From positions 1 through 8,677 of the forward strand of contig CALLLZ010000388.1 of assembly GCA_938008005.1 (NCBI GenBank): a stretch of 8,677 nt of DNA, given 5' to 3'. The stretch comes from an uncultured Marinicella sp. Its GTDB lineage: Bacteria > Pseudomonadota > Gammaproteobacteria > Xanthomonadales > Marinicellaceae. This document shows, one piece after another, positions 1-6,717 of this stretch (positions are counted from its first letter, which is position 1; the number at the start of each line of letters is the position of its first letter). The translations under genes and the position numbers were made by a program. Under the pieces are notes generated by a model. The model was not told the DNA's origin. It was given only the letters and a program-made list of their open reading frames with translations, and ran no database searches.

Positions 1-208
1 GTGGCAAACCACCTATACCTAAAGCCACATCTAAACCCAAAGAACCGGTTGAATAAACATCCGTTGTTAAGGCTTGGTTGTCACCCATTCGCATAACGGA
101 ACCTTTACCAAATTGTTTTTCAATTTGACCTAATGCTGCCGCCAATGCTTTTTTCTTGTTGTCATCCACTTTATTTTGCTCCACAAGTTTTAAGTTACTT
201 TTCGTCAT
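1..208 (-). CDS. recA: RecA recombinase, N-terminal fragment cut by the window edge
   Basis: RecA is the cytoplasmic ATP-dependent strand-exchange protein. It also triggers LexA self-cleavage in the SOS response. Only the first 69 codons lie in the window; the gene runs off the left edge. The visible part matches the RecA N-terminus: a Lys-rich start, then KKKALAAALGQIEKQFGKGS, VMRMGD and a stretch ending TGSLGLDVALGIGGLP. This is the N-terminal helix and the beginning of the core. The Walker A loop would follow just outside. The ATG at 208-206 has a good ribosome binding site (AGGAA, minus strand, at 219-215) six bases upstream, which supports this start. It is divergent from katG across a 351-base gap. 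Identity is firm from sequence; the rest of the protein cannot be judged here. Confidence 0.95.
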   Translation of the reverse strand, partial: MTKSNLKLVEQNKVDDNKKKALAAALGQIEKQFGKGSVMRMGDNQALTTDVYSTGSLGLDVALGIGGLP

Positions 209-294
209 TATTAATTCCTATTATCGCATGTTATGAAGATCGAAAAAATCAGTAAATTCTCATGAGCTTATCAACATTTTCGTACTTAGTGAGC

Positions 295-300
295 ATTATC
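295..300 (-). promoter_or_regulatory. Possible recA -10 element
   Basis: Read on the minus strand this is GATAAT, five of six matches to TATAAT. The hexamer 17 bases upstream (TCAAGT, at 323-318) is a poor -35 and lies inside the palindrome at 309-327. Transcription would begin near 288, giving a leader of about 80 bases before the recA ATG. This is the best of several weak candidates, so it is a tentative call. Confidence 0.3.
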
Positions 301-308
301 AATGGTTT

Positions 309-327
309 ATTCTCAAAACTTGAGAAT
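309..327. promoter_or_regulatory. Perfect palindrome, candidate operator for recA
   Basis: ATTCTCAAAACTTGAGAAT has two perfect 8-base arms around a 3-base centre (AAC). It lies about 100 bases upstream of the recA start and about 230 bases upstream of katG. It covers the place where a -35 element would sit for the GATAAT box at 300-295 on the minus strand, so a repressor bound here could block recA transcription. What binds it is unknown. It does not match the CTGT-N8-ACAG LexA box, the alphaproteobacterial GTTC-N7-GTTC box or the OxyR pattern. The palindrome is directly seen; the regulatory role is inferred from position. Confidence 0.45.
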
Positions 328-510
328 GTAGTTTTTTTATTTAAATACTTTTATGACTCCATTTCAAATCTGATTTATCAACAGTTATATAAACCAATAT
401 ATTTTTGACCTCCAGATTGATTGCTTTTAAAGACTGTACATTTAAAAAATCCGAATATTCTCTTCTATTTTTACAATCGTTAAATTCAAATCAATCTAAT
501 TTATTTGTTT

Positions 511-516
511 TATACT
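511..516 (+). promoter_or_regulatory. Possible katG -10 element
   Basis: TATACT matches TATAAT at five of six positions. No good -35 lies 16 to 18 bases upstream, where the sequence is simply AT-rich. That would fit a promoter needing an activator, but I see no convincing activator site. Transcription would start near 523, leaving a leader of roughly 37 bases before the ATG at 560. Confidence 0.35.
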
Positions 517-559
517 GAGTTTTCTTCTACAACATCAATGAAATAAAGAGGTGATAATC

Positions 560-2779
560 ATGTTAAAGACATACCAAACAGCATTATTAGCTGCAACATT
601 AACAATGACAGGTATAAGTGGTTCTACAGCCCTTGCCAATCAAAATGCCAAGTCCAACCAATTTTGGTGGCCTGAACAACTCAATTTACAACCGCTTCGC
701 CAACACGCCAAAGAATCAAACCCTTACGGCGCTGATTTTAATTATGCCGAAGCGTTTAAAAAACTAGATTTGGCTGAAGTTAAAAGAGACATCAATTCTA
801 CACTTACAACTTCTCAAGACTGGTGGCCAGCAGATTATGGTCATTACGGTCCATTTTTCATCCGCATGGCATGGCACAGCGCAGGTACCTATCGAACATT
901 AGATGGTCGAGGTGGAGCTGGTGGCGGACAACAACGATTTGAACCGTTAAATAGTTGGCCAGATAACGGTAACTTAGATAAGGCCAGGCGACTACTTTGG
1001 CCTGTGAAGCAAAAATATGGCAAGAATTTATCCTGGGCTGACTTGATGATTCTCACAGGCAATGTGGCTATGGAATCAATGGGGTTTCAAACCTTAGGTT
1101 TTGCCGGTGGCAGAACTGATGATTGGGAAGCTGATTTGGTTTTTTGGGGGCCTGAAACTACTTTTTTAGCAGATGAACGTTATCACGGTGATCGAAAACT
1201 AAAGAAACCATTGGCAGCAGTTCAAATGGGGTTAATCTATGTTAATCCAGAAGGACCAAATGGTAATCATGACCCAATTTCAGCAGCACATGATATCCGA
1301 GAAACATTTGGCCGAATGGCCATGAATGATGAAGAAGTTGTGGCTTTAATCGCGGGGGGACACACTTTTGGTAAAGGACATGGTGCAGGTAAACCTGCAG
1401 ATTGTGTTGGTGTAGAACCTGCTGCGGCTGAACTTGAAGAGCAAGGCTTTGGTTGGAAAAACAAATGCGGTAAAGGGCATTCTGAAGACACAATTACCAG
1501 TGGTCTAGAAGGTGCCTGGACTTCAAACCCGGCTAAATGGACACACCAATATTTAACTAATCTTTTTGCTTTTAACTGGGTTAAAACAAAAAGCCCTGCT
1601 GGTGCAACACAGTGGATTCCTGATGATGAAGCAGCTGCCAATTTAGTTCCTGATGCGCACATTCCGAGTAAACGCCACGCACCTATTATGTTCACCACTG
1701 ATTTATCTTTAAAAGAAGATCCTGCTTATCGAGCAATTTCTCAACGTTTTTTAAATGACCCCAAAGAGTTTGAGTTGGCATTTGCCAGAGCTTGGTTCAA
1801 ATTAACACATCGGGACATGGGCCCCAAAGCTCGCTATGTTGGAAGCGACGTCCCAAATGGCTCTTTCAGTTGGCAAGACCCCGTACCATCTGCAGATTAT
1901 GAAATGATCACTTCAGGACAAATCAATAAACTTAAAAAACAAATTTTAAAGTCTGATTTGAGTGTATCTGAGTTAGTGAGAACAGCTTGGGCAGCTGCAG
2001 CATCATATAGAGCAACTGATATGCGTGGTGGTGCCAATGGTGGACGAATTCAACTGGCTCCTCAAAAAGATTGGTCAGTCAACAATCCAGCTGAATTACA
2101 AAAAGTTTTGAAAGTACTTAAAGACATTCAAGCAGATTTCAATTCAAGTCATTCAGCTAAACAAGTTTCATTGGCAGATTTAGTGGTTTTAGGTGGAGCA
2201 GCTGCCATTGAACAAGCCGCTAAAGAAGGTGGTTTCAGGGTTGAAGTCCCATTCAAGGCAGGTCGAACAGATGCAACGGCCGCTCAAACGGATGTAGCCT
2301 CTTTTAATAACTTAAAGCCCACTGCTGATGGTTTTAGAAATTACTATGAAAATGATAACCATCACTCCCCTGCTGAGCTGCTGGTTGACAAAGCCAACTT
2401 GTTATCTTTAACGGTTCCAGAAATGACTGTTTTAGTTGGTGGATTACGCGCTCTAAATGCCAACAGCAATGGCAGTAAACATGGTGTATTGACAGCAACA
2501 CCTGGCACGCTCAATAATCAAGTATTTGTTAACTTATTAGATATGTCAACCAAGTGGGTAAAGTCTGATAATCAAACAGGTATTTATGAAGGCAGGAGTA
2601 GAAAGAGCAATGAACTTAAATGGACAGCAACACCTGCAGATCTAATTTTTGGATCACACTCAGAACTGCGTGCTGTGGTAGAAGTATACGCAGCCAATGA
2701 TGGACAAGAAAAATTTGTCAATGACTTTATAGCTGCATGGACAAAGGTCATGCAACTGGATCGATTTGATATCAATTAA
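560..2779 (+). CDS. katG: Catalase-peroxidase KatG with signal peptide (periplasmic type)
   Basis: Bifunctional haem catalase-peroxidase, 739 residues, normal for two-domain KatG. Start: an in-frame GTG at 551 lies inside the ribosome binding site (AGAGGTGA, 547-554), so the ATG at 560 is chosen. Residues 1-26 look like a Sec signal peptide (Lys3, hydrophobic core, ALA before Asn27), implying export, like E. coli KatP and unlike cytoplasmic KatG. The N-terminal haem domain (about 85-430) has distal Arg102, Trp105 and His106, and proximal His268 (AGGHTFGKGHG), Trp320 and Asp381. The Trp105-Tyr227-Met253 set can form the crosslinked adduct needed for catalase activity, and Arg418 matches the mobile arginine switch. 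The degenerate C-terminal domain (about 445-739) is complete. Two cysteines, 282 and 303, flank a loop after the proximal histidine. It is monocistronic by layout. The family call is firm; the periplasmic location is inferred from the signal peptide. Confidence 0.96.
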   Translation: MLKTYQTALLAATLTMTGISGSTALANQNAKSNQFWWPEQLNLQPLRQHAKESNPYGADFNYAEAFKKLDLAEVKRDINSTLTTSQDWWPADYGHYGPFFIRMAWHSAGTYRTLDGRGGAGGGQQRFEPLNSWPDNGNLDKARRLLWPVKQKYGKNLSWADLMILTGNVAMESMGFQTLGFAGGRTDDWEADLVFWGPETTFLADERYHGDRKLKKPLAAVQMGLIYVNPEGPNGNHDPISAAHDIRETFGRMAMNDEEVVALIAGGHTFGKGHGAGKPADCVGVEPAAAELEEQGFGWKNKCGKGHSEDTITSGLEGAWTSNPAKWTHQYLTNLFAFNWVKTKSPAGATQWIPDDEAAANLVPDAHIPSKRHAPIMFTTDLSLKEDPAYRAISQRFLNDPKEFELAFARAWFKLTHRDMGPKARYVGSDVPNGSFSWQDPVPSADYEMITSGQINKLKKQILKSDLSVSELVRTAWAAAASYRATDMRGGANGGRIQLAPQKDWSVNNPAELQKVLKVLKDIQADFNSSHSAKQVSLADLVVLGGAAAIEQAAKEGGFRVEVPFKAGRTDATAAQTDVASFNNLKPTADGFRNYYENDNHHSPAELLVDKANLLSLTVPEMTVLVGGLRALNANSNGSKHGVLTATPGTLNNQVFVNLLDMSTKWVKSDNQTGIYEGRSRKSNELKWTATPADLIFGSHSELRAVVEVYAANDGQEKFVNDFIAAWTKVMQLDRFDIN

Positions 2780-3078
2780 ATTGTTCTAAAGTAAAAACGA
2801 CCTCTCTAACAATTCAATGTTAGAGAGGTCGTATTGATAAAAAGGTTATCGTCTTACATCAAGCAAACTTGATTAACCTAATTGAATAAAAAGTCAATGG
2901 ATTTAGGGGCACTGAAAACACGGAAGAACTTCATTAATTTCATCGATTAGAAAAAGTATGTTTTTAAAAACCGAAAAGCATACATAAGAATTCAGGAGTT
3001 AATTCATTAAATCCGAAACAGCATTTTTTGAGTCACTTTGTTAAACTATCACATCCCTAAAAGTAACACGAAAAATTG
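2780..3078. other. katG-mutS intergenic region
   Basis: This 299-base AT-rich gap holds the strong hairpin at 2797-2832. It also has a weaker nested hairpin at 2844-2878: an inner 6-bp stem ATCAAG/CTTGAT with loop CAAA, and an outer GGTTA/TAACC separated by an unpaired left side. Past that I see no RNA gene, convincing ORF or clear promoter. The mutS promoter must lie here or mutS must be reached by read-through from katG, but no good -35/-10 pair stands out. Confidence 0.5.
2797..2832 (-). terminator. Strong hairpin after katG, with the T-tract on the minus strand
   Basis: A perfect 15-bp inverted repeat (ACGACCTCTCTAACA at 2797-2811 and its complement at 2818-2832) surrounds a 6-base loop, starting 18 bases after the katG stop. 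On the plus strand it is followed by ATTGAT, not a T-run. On the minus strand it is followed by TTTTT (2797-2793). As an intrinsic terminator it is therefore best formed for minus-strand transcripts heading into katG. For katG itself it may still stop transcription or protect the mRNA 3' end. Confidence 0.7.
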
Positions 3079-5625
3079 ATGGCTGAAAAACCTAAACATA
3101 CACCGATGATGCAACAGTTTTTAAAGATCAAAGCTGACTATCAGGATATGTTGCTTTTTTATCGCATGGGCGATTTTTATGAATTATTTTTTGACGACGC
3201 TATACAAGCCGCCAAATTATTAGACATTACTTTAACACATCGTGGTAAGACCAATGGTGATCCCATACCAATGTGTGGTGTTCCTTATCATGCTGCAGAT
3301 AATTATTTAGCTAAACTGGTCAAACAAGGTTTGTCAGTGGCTATTTGTGAACAAACTGGTGATCCAGCAACCAGCAAAGGACCAGTTACCAGAGCAGTTC
3401 AACGTATTCTTACACCAGGCACGGTCACTGAAGAGGCTTTGATGGATGCACACAAAGAAAATGTTTTATTGTGTATTCACAGTAATTCCCGTGGTTATGG
3501 CCTTGCTTACCTGGCTTTGGCTAACGGTGTATTCAAAGTTCAACAAATGGAAGACTTTGAAACTTTGGAAGCACAATTAACCCGCTTATCACCCAATGAA
3601 ATCTTATTGGCAGAAAACAATGATTTGAATGAGAAATTAAAACATTGGCCTTGTTTACCTAGACCTGGTTGGGACTTTGATCCAGAATCTGCACAACATG
3701 CGTTGCAAAAAATTTATAATGTTCATGATTTAATTGGCTTCGGAATCAATGAATCTGATGTATTTCTTCCAGCCGCTGGTGCACTGATTCAGTATGTCAA
3801 ACACACCCAAAAGACTGAATTAAATCACCTTCAACCCATTCAAGTTGAATATTTGGATCATTATTTACATATTGATGCTCAATCCAGAAAAAACTTAGAA
3901 ATAGACTATCATCCAGATGGTAAAGATGAATTAACACTCTGTGGGTTTATTGATCAATGCGCTACCGCTATGGGCTCACGTAAAGTCAGGCGTTGGGTTA
4001 AACAACCTTTGCGTGACCGCAGTGCGTTAAATCAACGCCTGAGCGGCATTGAAGCCCTGATCGCTTCTGCCCAAGTCCCTGAGTTACAAAATCAACTCAA
4101 AAGTATAGCTGACATCGAAAGAATCGTTACCCGCATCAGTTTATTAACAGCCAGGCCAAGGGACATGGTTGCATTAAGGGAATCATTGGCTGCAGTTAAA
4201 ACATTGCAACAAACTATGCAATCAATACAACTCGAAAATCTTGTCCACATCACCCAAGCATTAAACCCTCATGAAGATATCCATGATTTGTTACAACAAG
4301 CAATCAAAGACAATCCACCTGTAGTTATTAGAGATGGAGGTGTCATTGCTGATGGTTATGACGAGGGTTTAGATGAACTACGTCACATCAGTACCGATGC
4401 TGGTCAATACATGTTAGATTTTGAAACTGAACAACAAGAAATTTCTGGCATCAATTCTTTGAAAGTTGGATACAACCGAGTACACGGGTACTTTATTGAA
4501 GTCTCTAAATTACATATAGAAAAAATACCAGAACATTACATTCGTCGCCAAACTCTTAAGGCAGTAGAACGTTACACTACTCCAGAACTGAAACAGTTTG
4601 AGCAGAAGGTACTGTCTAGCAAAGAAAAGTCCTTGGCGCACGAAAAAGAACTGTATATAAAGCTGCTACAAACCTTTGCTGATCACATTCCAAGTTTACA
4701 GTTACTGGCAGAAACAGTCAGTGAGTTGGATGCGTTAAGTAATTTAGCAGAACGTGCGATCAGTCATCAGTTTTGTAAGCCAGAACTCAGTCAAGGTTTA
4801 GTCATAGATATTAAGCAAGGCCGGCATCCAGTTGTTGAAACCATTCAAGACACTCCCTTTGAACCGAATGATCTGTCTTTAAATCAAAAAGAAAAAATGT
4901 TGATAATCACTGGACCCAATATGGGTGGTAAATCTACGTACATGAGACAAACTGCCATCATTGTTTTGATGGCATCTATTGGTAGTTATGTTCCAGCCCA
5001 AACAGCTCAAATTGGAGACGTTGATCGAATATTTACTCGCATCGGTGCCGGCGATGACTTGACCCGCGGGCGCTCTACTTTCATGGTTGAAATGTCGGAA
5101 ACAGCAAGTATATTACATCACGCCACGCCTCATTCTCTGGTATTAATGGATGAAATTGGTCGTGGCACCAGTACTTATGATGGTCTATCTCTGGCGCATG
5201 CTTGTGCCATACATTTGGCACAGGTTAATCAATCTTTTTGTTTATTTGCAACCCACTACTTTGAAATCACAGCTTTGGATGAACAAATACCTAGCATCAA
5301 CAATGTTCACCTCAATGCCGTCGAACATGGTGATCGTATAGTCTTTTTGCATACAGTCAAACCGGGAGCCGCTAATAAAAGTTATGGCTTGCAAGTAGCT
5401 GCTTTGGCGGGCTTACCAACCCTGGCTTTGAAAAATGCTCGAAATTACTTACAGCAATTAGAAAACCAATCAGTAGATAACTCACCTACTCAAGTTTCAT
5501 TATTTAATGAGGAAATAAATGTTTCTGAATCAAAAGTAGAAAAAAAATTACAAGGTATTGAACCAGATGAGTTAACTGCTAAACAAGCTTTAGATGTGAT
5601 TTACCAATTAAAAAAGATTTTGTAG
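3079..5625 (+). CDS. mutS: DNA mismatch repair protein MutS
   Basis: MutS recognises base mismatches and small loops, then recruits MutL with ATP. It has 848 residues, the usual size for gammaproteobacterial MutS (853 in E. coli). The N-terminal domain carries the mismatch-probing Phe-X-Glu motif (Phe33-Tyr34-Glu35) within LFYRMGDFYELF. Connector, lever and clamp domains fill the middle. The ATPase has Walker A GPNMGGKST (612-620, Lys618) and Walker B LVLMDEIGRGTST (Asp691-Glu692), followed by the conserved THYFE. Near the C-terminus QVSLF (805-809) fits a beta-clamp binding motif. The last 23 residues resemble the E. coli MutS tetramerisation helix region. Start: TTG at 3076 directly precedes ATG at 3079; the ATG is preferred because HTPMMQQ then falls at the family position. 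No clear Shine-Dalgarno is present. It is convergent with the TonB-like gene. All key residues are intact. Confidence 0.97.
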   Translation: MAEKPKHTPMMQQFLKIKADYQDMLLFYRMGDFYELFFDDAIQAAKLLDITLTHRGKTNGDPIPMCGVPYHAADNYLAKLVKQGLSVAICEQTGDPATSKGPVTRAVQRILTPGTVTEEALMDAHKENVLLCIHSNSRGYGLAYLALANGVFKVQQMEDFETLEAQLTRLSPNEILLAENNDLNEKLKHWPCLPRPGWDFDPESAQHALQKIYNVHDLIGFGINESDVFLPAAGALIQYVKHTQKTELNHLQPIQVEYLDHYLHIDAQSRKNLEIDYHPDGKDELTLCGFIDQCATAMGSRKVRRWVKQPLRDRSALNQRLSGIEALIASAQVPELQNQLKSIADIERIVTRISLLTARPRDMVALRESLAAVKTLQQTMQSIQLENLVHITQALNPHEDIHDLLQQAIKDNPPVVIRDGGVIADGYDEGLDELRHISTDAGQYMLDFETEQQEISGINSLKVGYNRVHGYFIEVSKLHIEKIPEHYIRRQTLKAVERYTTPELKQFEQKVLSSKEKSLAHEKELYIKLLQTFADHIPSLQLLAETVSELDALSNLAERAISHQFCKPELSQGLVIDIKQGRHPVVETIQDTPFEPNDLSLNQKEKMLIITGPNMGGKSTYMRQTAIIVLMASIGSYVPAQTAQIGDVDRIFTRIGAGDDLTRGRSTFMVEMSETASILHHATPHSLVLMDEIGRGTSTYDGLSLAHACAIHLAQVNQSFCLFATHYFEITALDEQIPSINNVHLNAVEHGDRIVFLHTVKPGAANKSYGLQVAALAGLPTLALKNARNYLQQLENQSVDNSPTQVSLFNEEINVSESKVEKKLQGIEPDELTAKQALDVIYQLKKIL

Positions 5626-5642
5626 AACCAAACTTTTATAGT

Positions 5643-5672
5643 AAAAAAACCTTGAATTTTGTTCAAGGTTTT
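5643..5672. terminator. Bidirectional terminator between mutS and the TonB-like gene
   Basis: An 11-bp perfect stem (AAAACCTTGAA at 5646-5656 pairing with 5662-5672) has the loop TTTTG. The plus strand has TTTT at the end of the right arm; the minus strand has seven T's (5649-5643). It begins 20 bases after the mutS stop and lies 30 bases past the stop of the convergent gene. It therefore serves both, and works better in the minus direction. Confidence 0.85.
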
Positions 5673-5701
5673 GTCGATTAACTCATAATTTTTAAGGCTA
5701 T

Positions 5702-6634
5702 TTAAAGTTCAAATTCAACCCTATACACTCGGGTTAAATTATTGGTGATACCCACGTTAATTGGGGGTTCAAATAACCAGTTATTAACTGATTGTATAGC
5801 CGGTCTACTGAACACTTTACCACGTCTAGAGTAATTAATGGCTTCTGCAGATACAACTTCACCAGCAGAGTTGATGGTAATTTCAACTTCAACCCAACCT
5901 TCAAGGCTTTCCTTGGCTGCTTTTACAGGGTATTTCAAAGGCGTTCTTGTAAGTACATTCCAATTATACTTGTCCGGCTCTTCCACCGCTAAAGACATAT
6001 AATCGGATTCAATACCTACCGGTGAGTCAATAGAAGCAAGGCTTTGTTGCTCCAGTAAAGTATCAGCTTCCTGAACTGATGGCGTTGAGTCAGCCGACAC
6101 AGTTTCATTAACTGATAAAGCAGGAACTTCTTCAACCAACTCTTCATCACTTTCAGCGACTGGATCACTCTCAGCGACTGGCTCTGCAGCGATGGGTTGT
6201 TCTTCTGTAGATCTATCTTTAACCTCTTGATCTGTAATGGATTCTGATTCTTCGTTTTGAGCAATTGATTCAGATCCAGTGTTTTCAATGACCGATTGTA
6301 CAGATTCTGATTCCACTTCTATATTCTGGATTGCTGTATCAGATTCATTAACAGGGATATCGGCAATATCGGCATTGATTGGCAAATCAATTTCAATGTC
6401 TGGCTTTTTTTGCAACCCAAACTCTGACATGTCCAAATCTATCTTATTATCTCTATCAGGTTTAAATTCTGGTTTATTTAAACCAGTAGTTTTCTGTCTT
6501 TCAGGTAAGCCAGCTGACCAACTTGGTCGTTTGGAATTTTGCTCTGATTCGGCTGATTCTTGTTCTGAGTCTTGGGCCCAGGTGGCATTCACAAAAGCCA
6601 GTAACAGCCATCCGGTGAATAATTTATTACACAT
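5702..6634 (-). CDS. Exported acidic protein with C-terminal TonB-like domain
   Basis: This 310-residue protein has three parts. Residues 1-20 look like a Sec signal peptide (Lys4, hydrophobic core LLLAFV, ATWA before Gln21). Residues 21 to about 220 are low-complexity and very rich in Glu, Asp and Ser, with few Pro, and probably disordered. They include a doubled PVAESD (152-163). Residues 230-310 match the TonB C-terminal fold: TPLKYPVKAA, EGWVEVEITINSAGEV, a Phe-Ser-Arg-Pro-Ala-Ile stretch, then WLFEPP. Classic TonB has an uncleaved N-terminal membrane anchor, a Pro/Lys-rich linker and ExbB/ExbD partners. None of these is seen here, so energy transduction is doubtful; a free periplasmic partner of envelope proteins is equally possible. 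A short GAGAAG lies just upstream of the ATG. The gene follows liuC by 83 bases but seems to have its own promoter. The TonB-like domain call is good; the role is unknown. Confidence 0.8.
   Translation of the reverse strand: MCNKLFTGWLLLAFVNATWAQDSEQESAESEQNSKRPSWSAGLPERQKTTGLNKPEFKPDRDNKIDLDMSEFGLQKKPDIEIDLPINADIADIPVNESDTAIQNIEVESESVQSVIENTGSESIAQNEESESITDQEVKDRSTEEQPIAAEPVAESDPVAESDEELVEEVPALSVNETVSADSTPSVQEADTLLEQQSLASIDSPVGIESDYMSLAVEEPDKYNWNVLTRTPLKYPVKAAKESLEGWVEVEITINSAGEVVSAEAINYSRRGKVFSRPAIQSVNNWLFEPPINVGITNNLTRVYRVEFEL
6147..6182 (-). repeat. Two-copy 18-bp tandem repeat inside the TonB-like gene
   Basis: Units at 6147-6164 and 6165-6182 differ at only two positions and encode PVAESD twice in frame, within the acidic disordered linker. 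It is a simple in-frame duplication and likely a site of length variation between strains. Confidence 0.8.
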
Positions 6635-6665
6635 TTTTCTTCTCGGGAGTTACACACACAACTTT

Positions 6666-6693
6666 ATTTTAACAACTGTGTCACAGTTTGCAA
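6666..6693 (-). promoter_or_regulatory. Promoter of the TonB-like gene with a palindrome in its spacer
   Basis: On the minus strand there is TTGCAA (6693-6688, four of six matches to TTGACA), a 16-base spacer, then TAAAAT (6671-6666, five of six matches to TATAAT). Transcription would begin near 6659, about 25 bases before the ATG. The spacer is almost filled by a perfect palindrome, AACTGTGTCACAGTT on the plus strand (6674-6688), with 7-base arms around one base. This is a classic repressor operator position. The binding protein is unknown; the half-site resembles CRP's TGTGA, but the spacing is wrong for CRP. Confidence 0.5.
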
Positions 6694-6717
6694 TAATTTT
6701 GCAAAATATTAATCAAC

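Larger units (their letters stand above)
209..559. other. Divergent recA/katG intergenic control region
   Basis: This 351-base AT-rich region has no coding potential I can support. It holds the recA ribosome binding site (215-219), a possible recA -10 box (295-300), a perfect palindrome (309-327), a shorter palindrome CTCATGAG (259-266), a possible katG -10 box (511-516) and the katG ribosome binding site (547-554). The canonical gammaproteobacterial LexA box, CTGT-N8-ACAG, is not present. The nearest match is CTGA-N7-ACAG at 370-384, which has wrong spacing and one mismatch. The stretch from about 330 to 450 shows nothing further that I can interpret. Confidence 0.6.

Noticed and set aside
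370..384. CTGA-N7-ACAG as a LexA box for recA
   Set aside because: It has one mismatch in a core tetrad and a spacer one base too short for CTGT-N8-ACAG.
454..490. Possible OxyR site upstream of katG (tetrads at 11-base steps: AATA, CTAT, ATCG, CAAA)
   Set aside because: Only CTAT matches fully and ATCG partly; the outer tetrads fit poorly. In AT-rich DNA this is expected by chance.
1267..1698. Minus-strand 143-codon ORF inside katG
   Set aside because: It is antisense to the conserved haem domain of KatG and resembles no protein family. It is a by-product of codon use in katG.
2844..2878. Second hairpin (GGTTA...ATCAAG-CAAA-CTTGAT-TAACC)
   Set aside because: The two stems are short, separated by an unpaired left side and not followed by a T-run. 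It is too weak to call a terminator or an RNA.
2878..2943. Minus-strand 21-codon ORF (MKLMKFFRVF...) in the katG-mutS gap
   Set aside because: It has no ribosome binding site, is very short and resembles nothing I recognise. It could be coding only if a minus-strand transcript exists there.
6696..6707. 12-base palindrome ATTTTGCAAAAT just upstream of the TonB-like promoter
   Set aside because: Short AT-rich palindromes are frequent by chance at this base composition. It could be an added operator half, but nothing supports it.
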